Shown piece after piece: positions 55,537 through 63,327 of a stretch of 64,000 nt of DNA (its first letter is position 1; the number at the start of each line of letters is the position of its first letter). A program made the translations under genes and the position numbers. Origin of the DNA: Erysipelothrix sp. HDW6A (GTDB taxonomy: Bacteria; Bacillota_I; Bacilli_A; Erysipelotrichales; Erysipelotrichaceae); assembly GCF_011400295.1 (NCBI RefSeq), contig NZ_CP049859.1, forward strand, positions 1,054,001 to 1,118,000, in the 5' to 3' direction. The notes beneath the pieces are model-generated. The model saw only the letters and a program-made list of their open reading frames with translations, was not told the DNA's origin and searched no databases.

Positions 55537-56130
55537 ACTGTAAAATGGAGCAACACTTTGAATAATCTGTTTACCGAATTTTTCGTTATTAGTAAAGATA
55601 TCGTAAAGATCTAGATCAGGATTTGTACCGAGTAATTGATGGATCCATTCTTCTATCTCACTACTATCTTTTCCAAGTCCTTCAATAACTAGAACAGTCT
55701 TTTCAGATGTTTTAGTCTTAATAATTGCTAGATATGCTTTATCAACTGGATTTGTTTCAAAGTAGTCTCTAAGCTTCATCATCGTTCCAAGAGACCTAGT
55801 GTCAGCACCTACAATCTCAAAACTACCATCATCAAGCAAATCATAGTTAATCACAAAGTCTAAACTTTCTGGATTAAGTATAAAGTCTAAATGCTTAGGA
55901 TTGGGAATATCTTCCAGTTTCTTTGCATAAATTTTGTTCTTAGAAGTTTCATATTTCTTAGCATCTATTTCGTCTAAAAAGACAGGAATAAAAGATGTAT
56001 CTTCAACATCATAAACAATAGAGTTTAAATAAAAAAACTCATAATTCAAAGCAGCTTGTTCAAACTGTGCTTCATTTTCTTGTGTATACTGTGCATTTAA
56101 GTCAGTAATTAGCTCTAATATATTTTTCAT
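55522..56130 (-). CDS. Unknown acidic cytoplasmic protein
   Basis: 202 residues, soluble and acidic. EAALNYEFFYLNSIVYDVEDTSFIPVFLDEIDAKKYETSK has a weak resemblance to the start of SseB-like proteins (strand, IPVFxxxxEA), and the C-terminal half to the SseB C-terminal domain (KAYLAIIKTK, LVIEGL). Function not assigned; the SseB link is a guess. Confidence 0.6.
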   Translation of the reverse strand: MKNILELITDLNAQYTQENEAQFEQAALNYEFFYLNSIVYDVEDTSFIPVFLDEIDAKKYETSKNKIYAKKLEDIPNPKHLDFILNPESLDFVINYDLLDDGSFEIVGADTRSLGTMMKLRDYFETNPVDKAYLAIIKTKTSEKTVLVIEGLGKDSSEIEEWIHQLLGTNPDLDLYDIFTNNEKFGKQIIQSVAPFYSKKSR

Positions 56131-56151
56131 AAATTAATTGTATCATGAATC

Positions 56152-56180
56152 TTGCATTTCGTTATCATTTGTTTTATGAT
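56152..56180 (+). promoter_or_regulatory. Promoter of metK
   Basis: TTGCAT (56152-56157) and TATGAT (56175-56180), 17-base spacer, start expected at ~56187. Confidence 0.78.
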
Positions 56181-56188
56181 ATATCCAC

Positions 56189-56325
56189 ATTATCAAGAGT
56201 TGAGGTAGAGAGTTAGCTCGTAGACCTCACGCCAACCTACAGTGAAAGGTGGTTCAGCTAACAACGATAAGCTCAATAATATAAATTGATAAGTCTTAGC
56301 CGTTGTTTGTGCAAAGACTTTTTTT
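56189..56325 (+). ncRNA. SAM riboswitch (S-box/SAM-I-like, no P4) with terminator
   Basis: P1 TTATC (56190-56194)/GATAA (56266-56270). P2 TGAGGT (56201-56206)/ACCTCA (56224-56229) with an AGAGAG...GTAG kink-turn part. Pseudoknot TTAGCT (56213-56218)/AGCTAA (56256-56261). P3 is CCAACCT/AGGTGG, followed by the conserved-style AAGGTG...TTCAGC. A P4 arm is absent. The antiterminator can form from AACAACGATAAG (56260-56271) and CTTAGCCGTTGTT (56295-56307). The terminator is AAGTCTT/AAGACTT (56291-56297, 56314-56320) with a T-run. Repression of metK by SAM is inferred. Confidence 0.85.
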
Positions 56326-56351
56326 GTGAGATGGAGTAGAAAGAGGAAAAT

Positions 56352-57449
56352 ATGACTTATATATTATTTACATCTGAGAGTGTAACAGACGGACACCCAG
56401 ATAAAATTTGTGACCAAATTGCTGATGCAATTTTAGATGAAGCGATGCGTGTTGATAAACAATCAAAAATGGCAGTAGAAGCTACCATTAAAGATGATTT
56501 TATCTTAGTTTATGGTGAAGCAAATACAAAGGCAGTAATAGATTATGCGGCTGTAGCTAAAGGTGTTTTAAAAGACATTGGTTACACTGAAGATTATGAA
56601 GTGCTTGTTCGTGTTAATAAGCAATCATCACAAATCAATAAGGCTGTTGTTGATACAGAAAATATGGGAGCAGGAGACCAAGGAATTATGTTTGGTTATG
56701 CAACCAATGAAACTGAAAACTACATGCCACTTTCCATTGATTTAGCACACAAACTTGCAAAACAATTAAGCGATATTAAGAAAGATATTACATGGCTATT
56801 ACCTGATGGTAAAACTCAAGTAACAGTAGCATATGATGAAAATCACCAACCTGTTTATGTTCATACTATTTTAGTAAGTGCATCTCATCTTGCAGGAATC
56901 ACACATGAAGAAATTGAAAAAGTAGTAATGAACAATGTCATTAAACCAGTGATTGATGAAAAATGGATGCGTGAAGATACACGTATTATTATCAATCCAA
57001 GTGGTGAGTTCAGTATTGCTGGATCATTCAGTGACTCAGGCACAACAGGACGTAAAATCGTTGTTGATACATACGGAGGAGTAGGTCGTATTGGTGGAGG
57101 TTGCTTTAGTTCTAAAGACCCTTCAAAAGTTGACCGTTCTGCAGCTTATTTCTGCCGTTATGTTGCGAAAGCAGTTGTTGCAGCTGACTTAGCAGATCGT
57201 GTAGAAATTCAATTAAGCTATGCTATTGGATTAACAGATCCATTATCAATTCATATTGATACATTTGGAACGAATAAACGTCCAGAAAGTGAAATCTTAG
57301 AAATTATTAAGAATAACTTTGATTTCCGTGTAGGAAGCATTATTCAAGAATTAGATTTATTACAACCAATTTACCGTAATACAGCAAACTTCGGACATTT
57401 TGGTCGTGACGGATTCTCTTGGGAAAAAGTAAAAGAACTCACTTTTTAA
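56352..57449 (+). CDS. metK: S-adenosylmethionine synthetase
   Basis: 365 residues, a little short (usual 380-400). FTSESVTDGHPDKICDQIADAILD (ATP/metal), GAGDQGIMFGYA (loop), GGGCFSSKDPSKVDRSAAY (phosphate loop; usual form GGGAFSGKD) and GHFGRDGFSWE near the end. Makes SAM from methionine and ATP. The riboswitch upstream closes the feedback loop. Its stop overlaps the convergent tmcAL by 11 bases. Confidence 0.97.
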   Translation: MTYILFTSESVTDGHPDKICDQIADAILDEAMRVDKQSKMAVEATIKDDFILVYGEANTKAVIDYAAVAKGVLKDIGYTEDYEVLVRVNKQSSQINKAVVDTENMGAGDQGIMFGYATNETENYMPLSIDLAHKLAKQLSDIKKDITWLLPDGKTQVTVAYDENHQPVYVHTILVSASHLAGITHEEIEKVVMNNVIKPVIDEKWMREDTRIIINPSGEFSIAGSFSDSGTTGRKIVVDTYGGVGRIGGGCFSSKDPSKVDRSAAYFCRYVAKAVVAADLADRVEIQLSYAIGLTDPLSIHIDTFGTNKRPESEILEIIKNNFDFRVGSIIQELDLLQPIYRNTANFGHFGRDGFSWEKVKELTF

Positions 57450-57461
57450 TAATGAGTTCTT
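57433..57461. terminator. Hairpin at the metK/tmcAL convergent overlap
   Basis: AAGAACTCA (57433-57441) pairs with TGAGTTCTT (57453-57461); both stop codons lie in or next to it. A run of five T is in the loop, with only a weak T-tract downstream. Terminator function on both strands is possible. Confidence 0.55.
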
Positions 57462-58494
57462 GGATTTCTTTCTGATTGAGCATATCTTGGTATGACTGAT
57501 CTTTTACGAGAGCATAAATTTCAGTAGCTCTTATTTCTAAATCTTTATACATATAGTTCTTAAACGGTGTTACAGGGTATGTAGCACTGTTTTTTATTTG
57601 TTTTAGATATTGTTGTCCCTTTGCATTCATTCCCAGAACACGGACTTGTGTTGGCTGTATAACATCATCTTTCTTAATGTTTAGTAGCATTGTCATTAGA
57701 GTTCGTTGGATACGACTGCTTGTGTATCGCGAAGATGTGCTTTCGCTAATTAGACTCTTCAGTGGTAAGCGACGGTTCTTGATAAGCAAATTCTCAATAC
57801 CTTCGTTTACAAGAAGAATTGATTCCCAATTGGTCGAAGGATTGATGAGTGTAAGGCGGATGAGCTCTTCATATTCCGATAATCTATGGGTTACTTGTTT
57901 CTCTAAATCCATGGGAGTACTAAGAGAAACATCTTTAGAGCCAAAATGTATTCGTATTGAACTTGCACTTGAAATGGTTTCTAAATCACTGCTGTGATAG
58001 TTATTAGTTCGTTGAATACTAATTGGTTTTATATTGAAACGCTTTGCATTTAATATATAGTGATATGCTAAGATATCGTTGGCATTTTTAGAATTACCCA
58101 TTTGTTTGGCATAACTCTTCGTATTGTCGGCTTCGAAATTAAACTGATTCATAATTACATCAAGGTCATTAGTTTCTGAACCGAATACCACAGTATCGAC
58201 ATCTAAGAGCGCTAATATTTCTATTGCCGCTTTTGCGAAGTAGTCTGCACTTTGTAATGCAAAACATGTAGGAAGTTCTACTACCAAATCTACTCCATGA
58301 TTGAGAGCAGCTTCAGTACGTTCCCATTTGTTTACAAATGCAGGTTCGCCACGTTGTACAAAATGAGGTGACATGACTGCAATTAAAACATCACATTGGC
58401 TAAATTCACGAGCTTTTTGAATGTGATAGTGATGACCGTTATGAAACGGATTATATTCGACAACGATGCCGCTAGCGATAAGTTTATTTTTCAT
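57439..58494 (-). CDS. tmcAL: tRNA(Met) cytidine acetate ligase TmcAL (YlbM)
   Basis: 351 residues (family ~400). GIVVEYNPFHNGHHYHIQKAR has the nucleotidyltransferase HxGH motif (His18, His21), and LIAVMSPHFVQRGEPAFVNKWERTEAAL is diagnostic. Uses acetate and ATP to make ac4C34 in elongator tRNA-Met. Slightly truncated C-terminus compared with Bacillus. Confidence 0.94.
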   Translation of the reverse strand: MKNKLIASGIVVEYNPFHNGHHYHIQKAREFSQCDVLIAVMSPHFVQRGEPAFVNKWERTEAALNHGVDLVVELPTCFALQSADYFAKAAIEILALLDVDTVVFGSETNDLDVIMNQFNFEADNTKSYAKQMGNSKNANDILAYHYILNAKRFNIKPISIQRTNNYHSSDLETISSASSIRIHFGSKDVSLSTPMDLEKQVTHRLSEYEELIRLTLINPSTNWESILLVNEGIENLLIKNRRLPLKSLISESTSSRYTSSRIQRTLMTMLLNIKKDDVIQPTQVRVLGMNAKGQQYLKQIKNSATYPVTPFKNYMYKDLEIRATEIYALVKDQSYQDMLNQKEIQELIIKK

Positions 58495-58560
58495 GAATAT
58501 AGTTTATCACATTATTATGAAAATAATGTAAAAAAAAGCCTATATAGACTGTAACCGTGG

Positions 58561-58566
58561 TACAAT
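58561..58566 (+). promoter_or_regulatory. Extended -10 promoter for trmB
   Basis: TACAAT preceded by TGG, 24 bases before the trmB ATG. -35 weak. Confidence 0.45.
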
Positions 58567-58590
58567 AGACTATGAATATGAGGTAAAAAT

Positions 58591-59235
58591 ATGCGATTAA
58601 GAAAAAAAACATGGAGTTCAGATATATTTGAACAACATGCTGATAGTTTAGTTAATGATTTTGAAAAAATTAAGGGTTCTTGGAAACAGGAATTAGATAC
58701 GGAATTGCTTCACGTTGAAATTGGAGCAGGTAAGGGTGACTATTGGCATCAGCTTGCTGAACTCTATCCAGAACGTGGAATAGTGGCAATGGAACGTGAC
58801 TTCACAGCTACATCTATTGCATTAAAAAAACTTGATGAACAACCTGGTTCTCGTAAACGAATGATTTATGGTGATGCAGAGGCATTACAAGAAATGTTTG
58901 CGGATGGAGAAGTAGATGTGATTCATTTAAACTTTAGTGATCCATGGAAGAAAAACCGTCATGAAAAACGACGATTAACTTATAAAACAAAATTGGATGA
59001 TTATTATAAAGTATTAAGCGATCAAGGTGAGATTTGGATGAAGACAGATAATGTTGGACTCTTTAACTACTCCTTAGTAAGTGTTAGCAATCATAAATTT
59101 GAACTTGTAGAAGTGGATGTGGATTTCAGATCACATGAACATGAAGATCCATTTACTGAATATGAGCGCAAGTTTCATGAAAAAGGACAACCGATATTTA
59201 GAGCAATTTGGAGGAAAAAACATGATATCAAATAA
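58591..59235 (+). CDS. trmB: tRNA (guanine-46-N7)-methyltransferase
   Basis: 214 residues. SAM-binding VEIGAGKGDYW, YPERGIVAMERD, and the catalytic region LNFSDPWKKNRHEKRRLTY with FTEYERKFHEKGQPIFRA at the end. Overlaps the next gene by 14 bases. Confidence 0.96.
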   Translation: MRLRKKTWSSDIFEQHADSLVNDFEKIKGSWKQELDTELLHVEIGAGKGDYWHQLAELYPERGIVAMERDFTATSIALKKLDEQPGSRKRMIYGDAEALQEMFADGEVDVIHLNFSDPWKKNRHEKRRLTYKTKLDDYYKVLSDQGEIWMKTDNVGLFNYSLVSVSNHKFELVEVDVDFRSHEHEDPFTEYERKFHEKGQPIFRAIWRKKHDIK

Positions 59236-60298
59236 ACAATTAACATGGTTTAAAGACTTAACACAAATTGATGGCGTTAGTGGTCATGAATTCGCGGTAG
59301 CATCATACTTAGAAAAAGAGTACAAAAAGCTTGGTGTTGATGATATTGTTCGTGACAATCTTGGTAGCATTATGGCAGTTCGCTATAGTGGAAAAAAAGA
59401 TGCTAAGAAAGTAATGTTATTAGCACACATGGATGAAATTGGATTCCTTGTAAAACAAGTTACTGAAACAGGTGTCTTGAAAATGCATCCAGTCGGTGGT
59501 TGGTTTAATCAAAACTTACTCTCTCAACGTGTTCGTGTAACGACTCGTAAGGGTGATGTCTATAACGGTACTATTGGAAGTATCCCACCACATATGCTTT
59601 CTGCAGAAGATCGTATGAAACCAATCGATATTCCAAATATGTTGGTCGATGTTGGTGCTCGAAATAAAGAAGAAGTAGAAGCAATGGGAATTCAAGCAGG
59701 TGACATGATTGTGGTTGATGGTCCATTTGAAACTCTTAACAATGGCAAGCGTCTTTTGGCGAAAGCTTTTGATAACCGTTATGGATGTGTCATGGGCTTA
59801 GATATTCTTGATGCCTTAAAAGATGAGAAACTTGATTTTGACTTATACGTAGGTGCCTCAGTACAAGAAGAAGTAGGTTTACGTGGCGCTCAGACAATCA
59901 CACAGCTCATTAAACCTGATTTAGCAGTAGTCCTTGACTGTTCACCAGCAAATGATGCACTTGATCCTAAAGCAATAGGACAGCTTGGTGGTGGAGTTCT
60001 CGTTCGTATGATGGACGGAAATATGATTGCTACTAAAGATTTAATCTATAAGTTTGTTGATCTTTGCGAAGAGAATGATATCAAACATCAATTCTATTTC
60101 TCACCAGGAGGAACAGATGCAGGTGTTGTTCATAAATCCAATGAAGGGATAAAAACCTTAACATGTTGCTTATGTGCTCGTAACATTCATACAGCAAGTA
60201 GTATTCTCGATATTGAAGACTATTTAGCAGCTAAAGAAGCGCTAATCCACTTTATTGATATAAAAACTTGGGGTGATGTCTTGTGCGTAAACGACTAG
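59222..60298 (+). CDS. M42 family aminopeptidase (glutamyl aminopeptidase-like)
   Basis: 358 residues from ATG 59222 with GGAGGAAAAAA. Zinc ligands: AHMDEIGFLV (His, then Asp), KAFDNRYGC, VQEEVGLRGA (Glu-Glu), and a final His in CARNIHTASS. Homologous to PepA/YsdC/FrvX. Trims N-terminal residues of peptides. Confidence 0.93.
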   Translation: MISNKQLTWFKDLTQIDGVSGHEFAVASYLEKEYKKLGVDDIVRDNLGSIMAVRYSGKKDAKKVMLLAHMDEIGFLVKQVTETGVLKMHPVGGWFNQNLLSQRVRVTTRKGDVYNGTIGSIPPHMLSAEDRMKPIDIPNMLVDVGARNKEEVEAMGIQAGDMIVVDGPFETLNNGKRLLAKAFDNRYGCVMGLDILDALKDEKLDFDLYVGASVQEEVGLRGAQTITQLIKPDLAVVLDCSPANDALDPKAIGQLGGGVLVRMMDGNMIATKDLIYKFVDLCEENDIKHQFYFSPGGTDAGVVHKSNEGIKTLTCCLCARNIHTASSILDIEDYLAAKEALIHFIDIKTWGDVLCVND

Positions 60299-61017
60299 TA
60301 CTTAGTCTGATACTTGCATTGCTGATTTTAACCGGATGTGGTGCGAAAAACACTGATTATAAACAAATGGTCTCAAAATCATTAACAAGACCCTTAGTAA
60401 GTTCAACAAACAGAAACAAGAAATTATTTAAATACTATGTGTTACCTGATGTTGGAGTAAAAGAAACAACAGAGCTTTCTACATTGCTAGAAATTGGTTC
60501 AAGTAAAGTTCTATTAACTCTGAACGTATCAGATATCATTTCAAAAGAATACTACGATCAAAAAGAAGTTCGCACACAAATTGCTGAAGCTAATGTTGAT
60601 TTCCAAGAAAAAGGAATTTACGTTGATGCAAGTGATGTTAAACGAACCTATGTAGTATCAATTAAAACAATTGGTGATAAGAAAGCAATTATGATTGAAA
60701 ATGGATTGGTAACTCTAATAGGAGTTGCGCGACCTGCTTCACTTGAATATGTTTTTGATGCAATGATGGTTACTATGAGAAGTGTTGATGTAGATGAGAA
60801 ACTTGTTGTTGCAAGCTATTCAAACAAAGAAGAAATTGATACACAAGCAATCACAGAGGAGTTCTTCAGACCTAATAACCCAGAATCTGGATCATTAGAA
60901 GATTTGTATTACCAAATGCATCCTAATGAGAAAAAAGAGGAAACAGGCGAACAGCCATATGAAGACTTAAATGAAACAGAAGAACAACCGATGGAGTCGG
61001 AAGAAGGAGTGGAATAA
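60283..61017 (+). CDS. Lipoprotein of unknown function
   Basis: 244 residues from GTG 60283. N-terminus KRLVLSLILALLILTGCGA is a lipoprotein signal peptide with the lipobox LTGC (Cys ~19). The mature part (~30-195) is alpha/beta; the last ~45 residues are Glu-rich. Overlaps the M42 gene by 16 bases and the next gene by one, indicating an operon leading to murC. Family not recognised. Confidence 0.8.
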   Translation: MRKRLVLSLILALLILTGCGAKNTDYKQMVSKSLTRPLVSSTNRNKKLFKYYVLPDVGVKETTELSTLLEIGSSKVLLTLNVSDIISKEYYDQKEVRTQIAEANVDFQEKGIYVDASDVKRTYVVSIKTIGDKKAIMIENGLVTLIGVARPASLEYVFDAMMVTMRSVDVDEKLVVASYSNKEEIDTQAITEEFFRPNNPESGSLEDLYYQMHPNEKKEETGEQPYEDLNETEEQPMESEEGVE

Positions 61018-61598
61018 TGTTTAGAAAACTTACGTCACTATTATTTAAAGAAGAGGAAGTTGTTTTTGAACAAGATTTAGGAAGTCAAGAACATGATGAC
61101 CTTGATATCCCAGAATTAAAACCAATGACTGCTCCTAAGAGAACAGTTATTAGAGAAGAGATAATTGAAGAGCCAGTGGTTGAAACACCTCGAAATCAAG
61201 AAGTAGTCGTTGAAGAAACACGTCGCAAAACAGTACGTATTGACGCGGATGCTCCTTTAGAAGAAGTGAAAGAAATCAAGTTGAAGAAAGAAGTGACTGC
61301 ACGAGTGCAGGCTGCTCAGTATCAACCAAAGGAAATCATTAGCCCGATGTTTGGTGGTTCAAATAAAGCGACTGCTGCACGAACAGAAGTTAAACAAGCA
61401 AGTGATGCTAAGAAACGAACAGCTAAAACTACGGTTATTAGTCCAATGTTTGGTGCTATCTCTGCGTATGATGAACCTAAAGAAGAAGCAATCGTGGATA
61501 TGGATTTAGACATTACTGATATGTTAAGTCCAGATCGAGTTGAAGAAGATGTACAAGTTTCACTTTATGACTTTTTGGAGGACTTTAAAGATGAGTAA
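61017..61598 (+). CDS. Disordered acidic protein with repeated ISPMFG motif
   Basis: 193 residues, low complexity, Glu/Lys/Val-rich, no membrane helix. ISPMFGG (~103-109) and ISPMFGA (~141-147) are repeated in a flexible context, with a third SLYDFLEDF motif at the end. Looks like a scaffold carrying short binding motifs. Its stop overlaps murC. A link with cell-wall or division is inferred only from the neighbour. Confidence 0.7.
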   Translation: MFRKLTSLLFKEEEVVFEQDLGSQEHDDLDIPELKPMTAPKRTVIREEIIEEPVVETPRNQEVVVEETRRKTVRIDADAPLEEVKEIKLKKEVTARVQAAQYQPKEIISPMFGGSNKATAARTEVKQASDAKKRTAKTTVISPMFGAISAYDEPKEEAIVDMDLDITDMLSPDRVEEDVQVSLYDFLEDFKDE

Positions 61599-62907
61599 AT
61601 CCCTACATTTTATTGGGATTAAAGGAACTGGAATGGCTTCACTAGCTAAGATAATGTTGAATCTTGGCTATAGCGTTCAAGGATCGGATATTCCTCGTCA
61701 TTTCTTTACAGAAGACTCATTGAGAGAATTACAAGTGCCTATATTACCATTCGATGCTCATAACATAAAAGATAATATGACTGTGATTGTTGGTAATGCT
61801 TTTGGTGACGATCATGAAGAAGTCGTTGCAGCACGTCAAAATCCTAGTGTTAAAGTTTATCGATATCATGAGTTTTTAGGACATATTATGAAAGATTATC
61901 GTTCTATAAGTGTTAGTGGTTCTCATGGTAAAACAACAACAACAACACTTCTACGCGATATGCTAGAAGCAAGTCATAATACAGGTTATCTCATTGGTGA
62001 TGGTCGTGGAGAGCTTCATACAAATGACTCATATTTTGCAGTTGAAGCCTGTGAATTCCGTCGTCACTTTTTAGCATATTATCCTAAAGTAGCAATCATG
62101 ACAAACTTTGAAATTGATCACGTCGATTATTTCAAGTCCGTTGAAGATTATTTATCAGCATATGAAGAATTTGCGAATAATGTTGAAGAGCTACTTATTG
62201 TTTGGGGAGATGATCCTCACTATGGTGATCTTAAGTTTACCAAACCAGTTTGGACTTATGGATTAAGTGATCGTAACAAAGTTCAAGCTATGAACATTGA
62301 ACGCACCAAAACTCACAGTATTTTTGATGTGAATGTTGATGGTAAGTTTATCAAGAGATTTAATTTACCTTTAGTTGGTGATCACATGATTCTAGATGCA
62401 CTTGCGGTCATTGCTGTAGGTATCTACGAGGGAATCGCTTTGGATTCAATTGAAAGTGGTCTACAAAACTTTAAAGGTGCGAAACGTCGTTATGTCATCG
62501 AAGAAGGACAAGAAAATGTTTATATTGATGACTACGCTCACCATCCAACAGAAATTAAAGTAACGTTAGAAGCAACACGTGTACGTTATCCCGACAAGAA
62601 GATTGTTGCGATTTTTAAACCACATCGTGTTGGTAGAGTTTATTATTTTGTTGATGAATTTGCAAGTGCTTTATCCATTGCTGACAAAGTGTTCTTGTGT
62701 CCATTTACAAGTATCGATGATCAAGAAGAGGGTATAGATATTGATATCACTTATCTTCAAGATCGAATTCCTAACAGCGATATTATCGATAATATGGATA
62801 GTGATATTGATAAGCTAGAACAAGAAGGTCCTGCAGTATTTGTGTTTATGAGTAGTAAAGATATTTATGATTTAAAAGACGCATTGAAAACGCGTTACAA
62901 TGATTGA
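61591..62907 (+). CDS. murC: UDP-N-acetylmuramate--L-alanine ligase MurC
   Basis: 438 residues. HFIGIKGTGMASLAKIMLNLGYSVQGSD (UDP-binding Rossmann), the ATP loop SVSGSHGKTTTTTLL (~107-120), TNFEIDHVDYF and DDYAHHPTEI (in most MurC YDDYGHHPTE). Adds L-Ala as first residue of the stem peptide. Far from the other mur genes, and co-transcribed with unknown envelope genes. Confidence 0.95.
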   Translation: MSKSLHFIGIKGTGMASLAKIMLNLGYSVQGSDIPRHFFTEDSLRELQVPILPFDAHNIKDNMTVIVGNAFGDDHEEVVAARQNPSVKVYRYHEFLGHIMKDYRSISVSGSHGKTTTTTLLRDMLEASHNTGYLIGDGRGELHTNDSYFAVEACEFRRHFLAYYPKVAIMTNFEIDHVDYFKSVEDYLSAYEEFANNVEELLIVWGDDPHYGDLKFTKPVWTYGLSDRNKVQAMNIERTKTHSIFDVNVDGKFIKRFNLPLVGDHMILDALAVIAVGIYEGIALDSIESGLQNFKGAKRRYVIEEGQENVYIDDYAHHPTEIKVTLEATRVRYPDKKIVAIFKPHRVGRVYYFVDEFASALSIADKVFLCPFTSIDDQEEGIDIDITYLQDRIPNSDIIDNMDSDIDKLEQEGPAVFVFMSSKDIYDLKDALKTRYND

Positions 62908-62932
62908 AAACATTTTCAATTAAGAGTATAAT
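62904..62932 (+). promoter_or_regulatory. Promoter of the DUF948 operon
   Basis: TTGAAA (62904-62909) and TATAAT (62927-62932), 17-base spacer. The -35 overlaps the murC stop. Confidence 0.88.
62905..62918. promoter_or_regulatory. cre-like inverted repeat inside the DUF948 promoter
   Basis: TGAAAACATTTTCA, part of TTGAAAA-CA-TTTTCAA (62904-62919). It differs from the CcpA cre consensus (TGWNANCGNTNWCA) only at one centre base and sits between -35 and -10. Confidence 0.55.
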
Positions 62933-62952
62933 GACAATAAAGAGGTGATTTT

Positions 62953-63327
62953 ATGGTGGATGCAGTTTTAGTAAGCTTACATGATGTTGCGTTAATGTTA
63001 ATTCCTACATTAGGAGCAATATGTTTAGTGTTATTAATCATGATTCTGTATAGAGTCTATAAGGTAGTGAAAGATTTACCAGCAACAATACACAAGGTTG
63101 ATGATGTCATTGATTCAACAAAGAAATCCGTAGATCTACTTGATGCACCGCTCAACACCCTTGGCAATGTGTCAAAAACAGTAGATAAAGTGAATGATTC
63201 AGCTGTGTCTGCAGTAAACAAATCAATGAATTTTGCAGTTGATATGTTTAAAAACTATGCAGAAAAGAAAGCGAATAAAGAAGAAATTTACGAAACAGAT
63301 GAGGAGGATTTTGGTGTTTATGAGTAA
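62953..63327 (+). CDS. DUF948 family membrane protein
   Basis: 124 residues. One helix (~13-35), then an amphipathic helical region with heptad-like KVVKDLPATIHKVDDVIDSTKKSVDLLDAPLNTLGNVSKTVDKV, the DUF948 signature, and an acidic tail EETDEEDFG-like. Often found with YtxH-like or apolipoprotein-like coiled-coil proteins in Bacillota, as here. Function unknown. Confidence 0.85.
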   Translation: MVDAVLVSLHDVALMLIPTLGAICLVLLIMILYRVYKVVKDLPATIHKVDDVIDSTKKSVDLLDAPLNTLGNVSKTVDKVNDSAVSAVNKSMNFAVDMFKNYAEKKANKEEIYETDEEDFGVYE

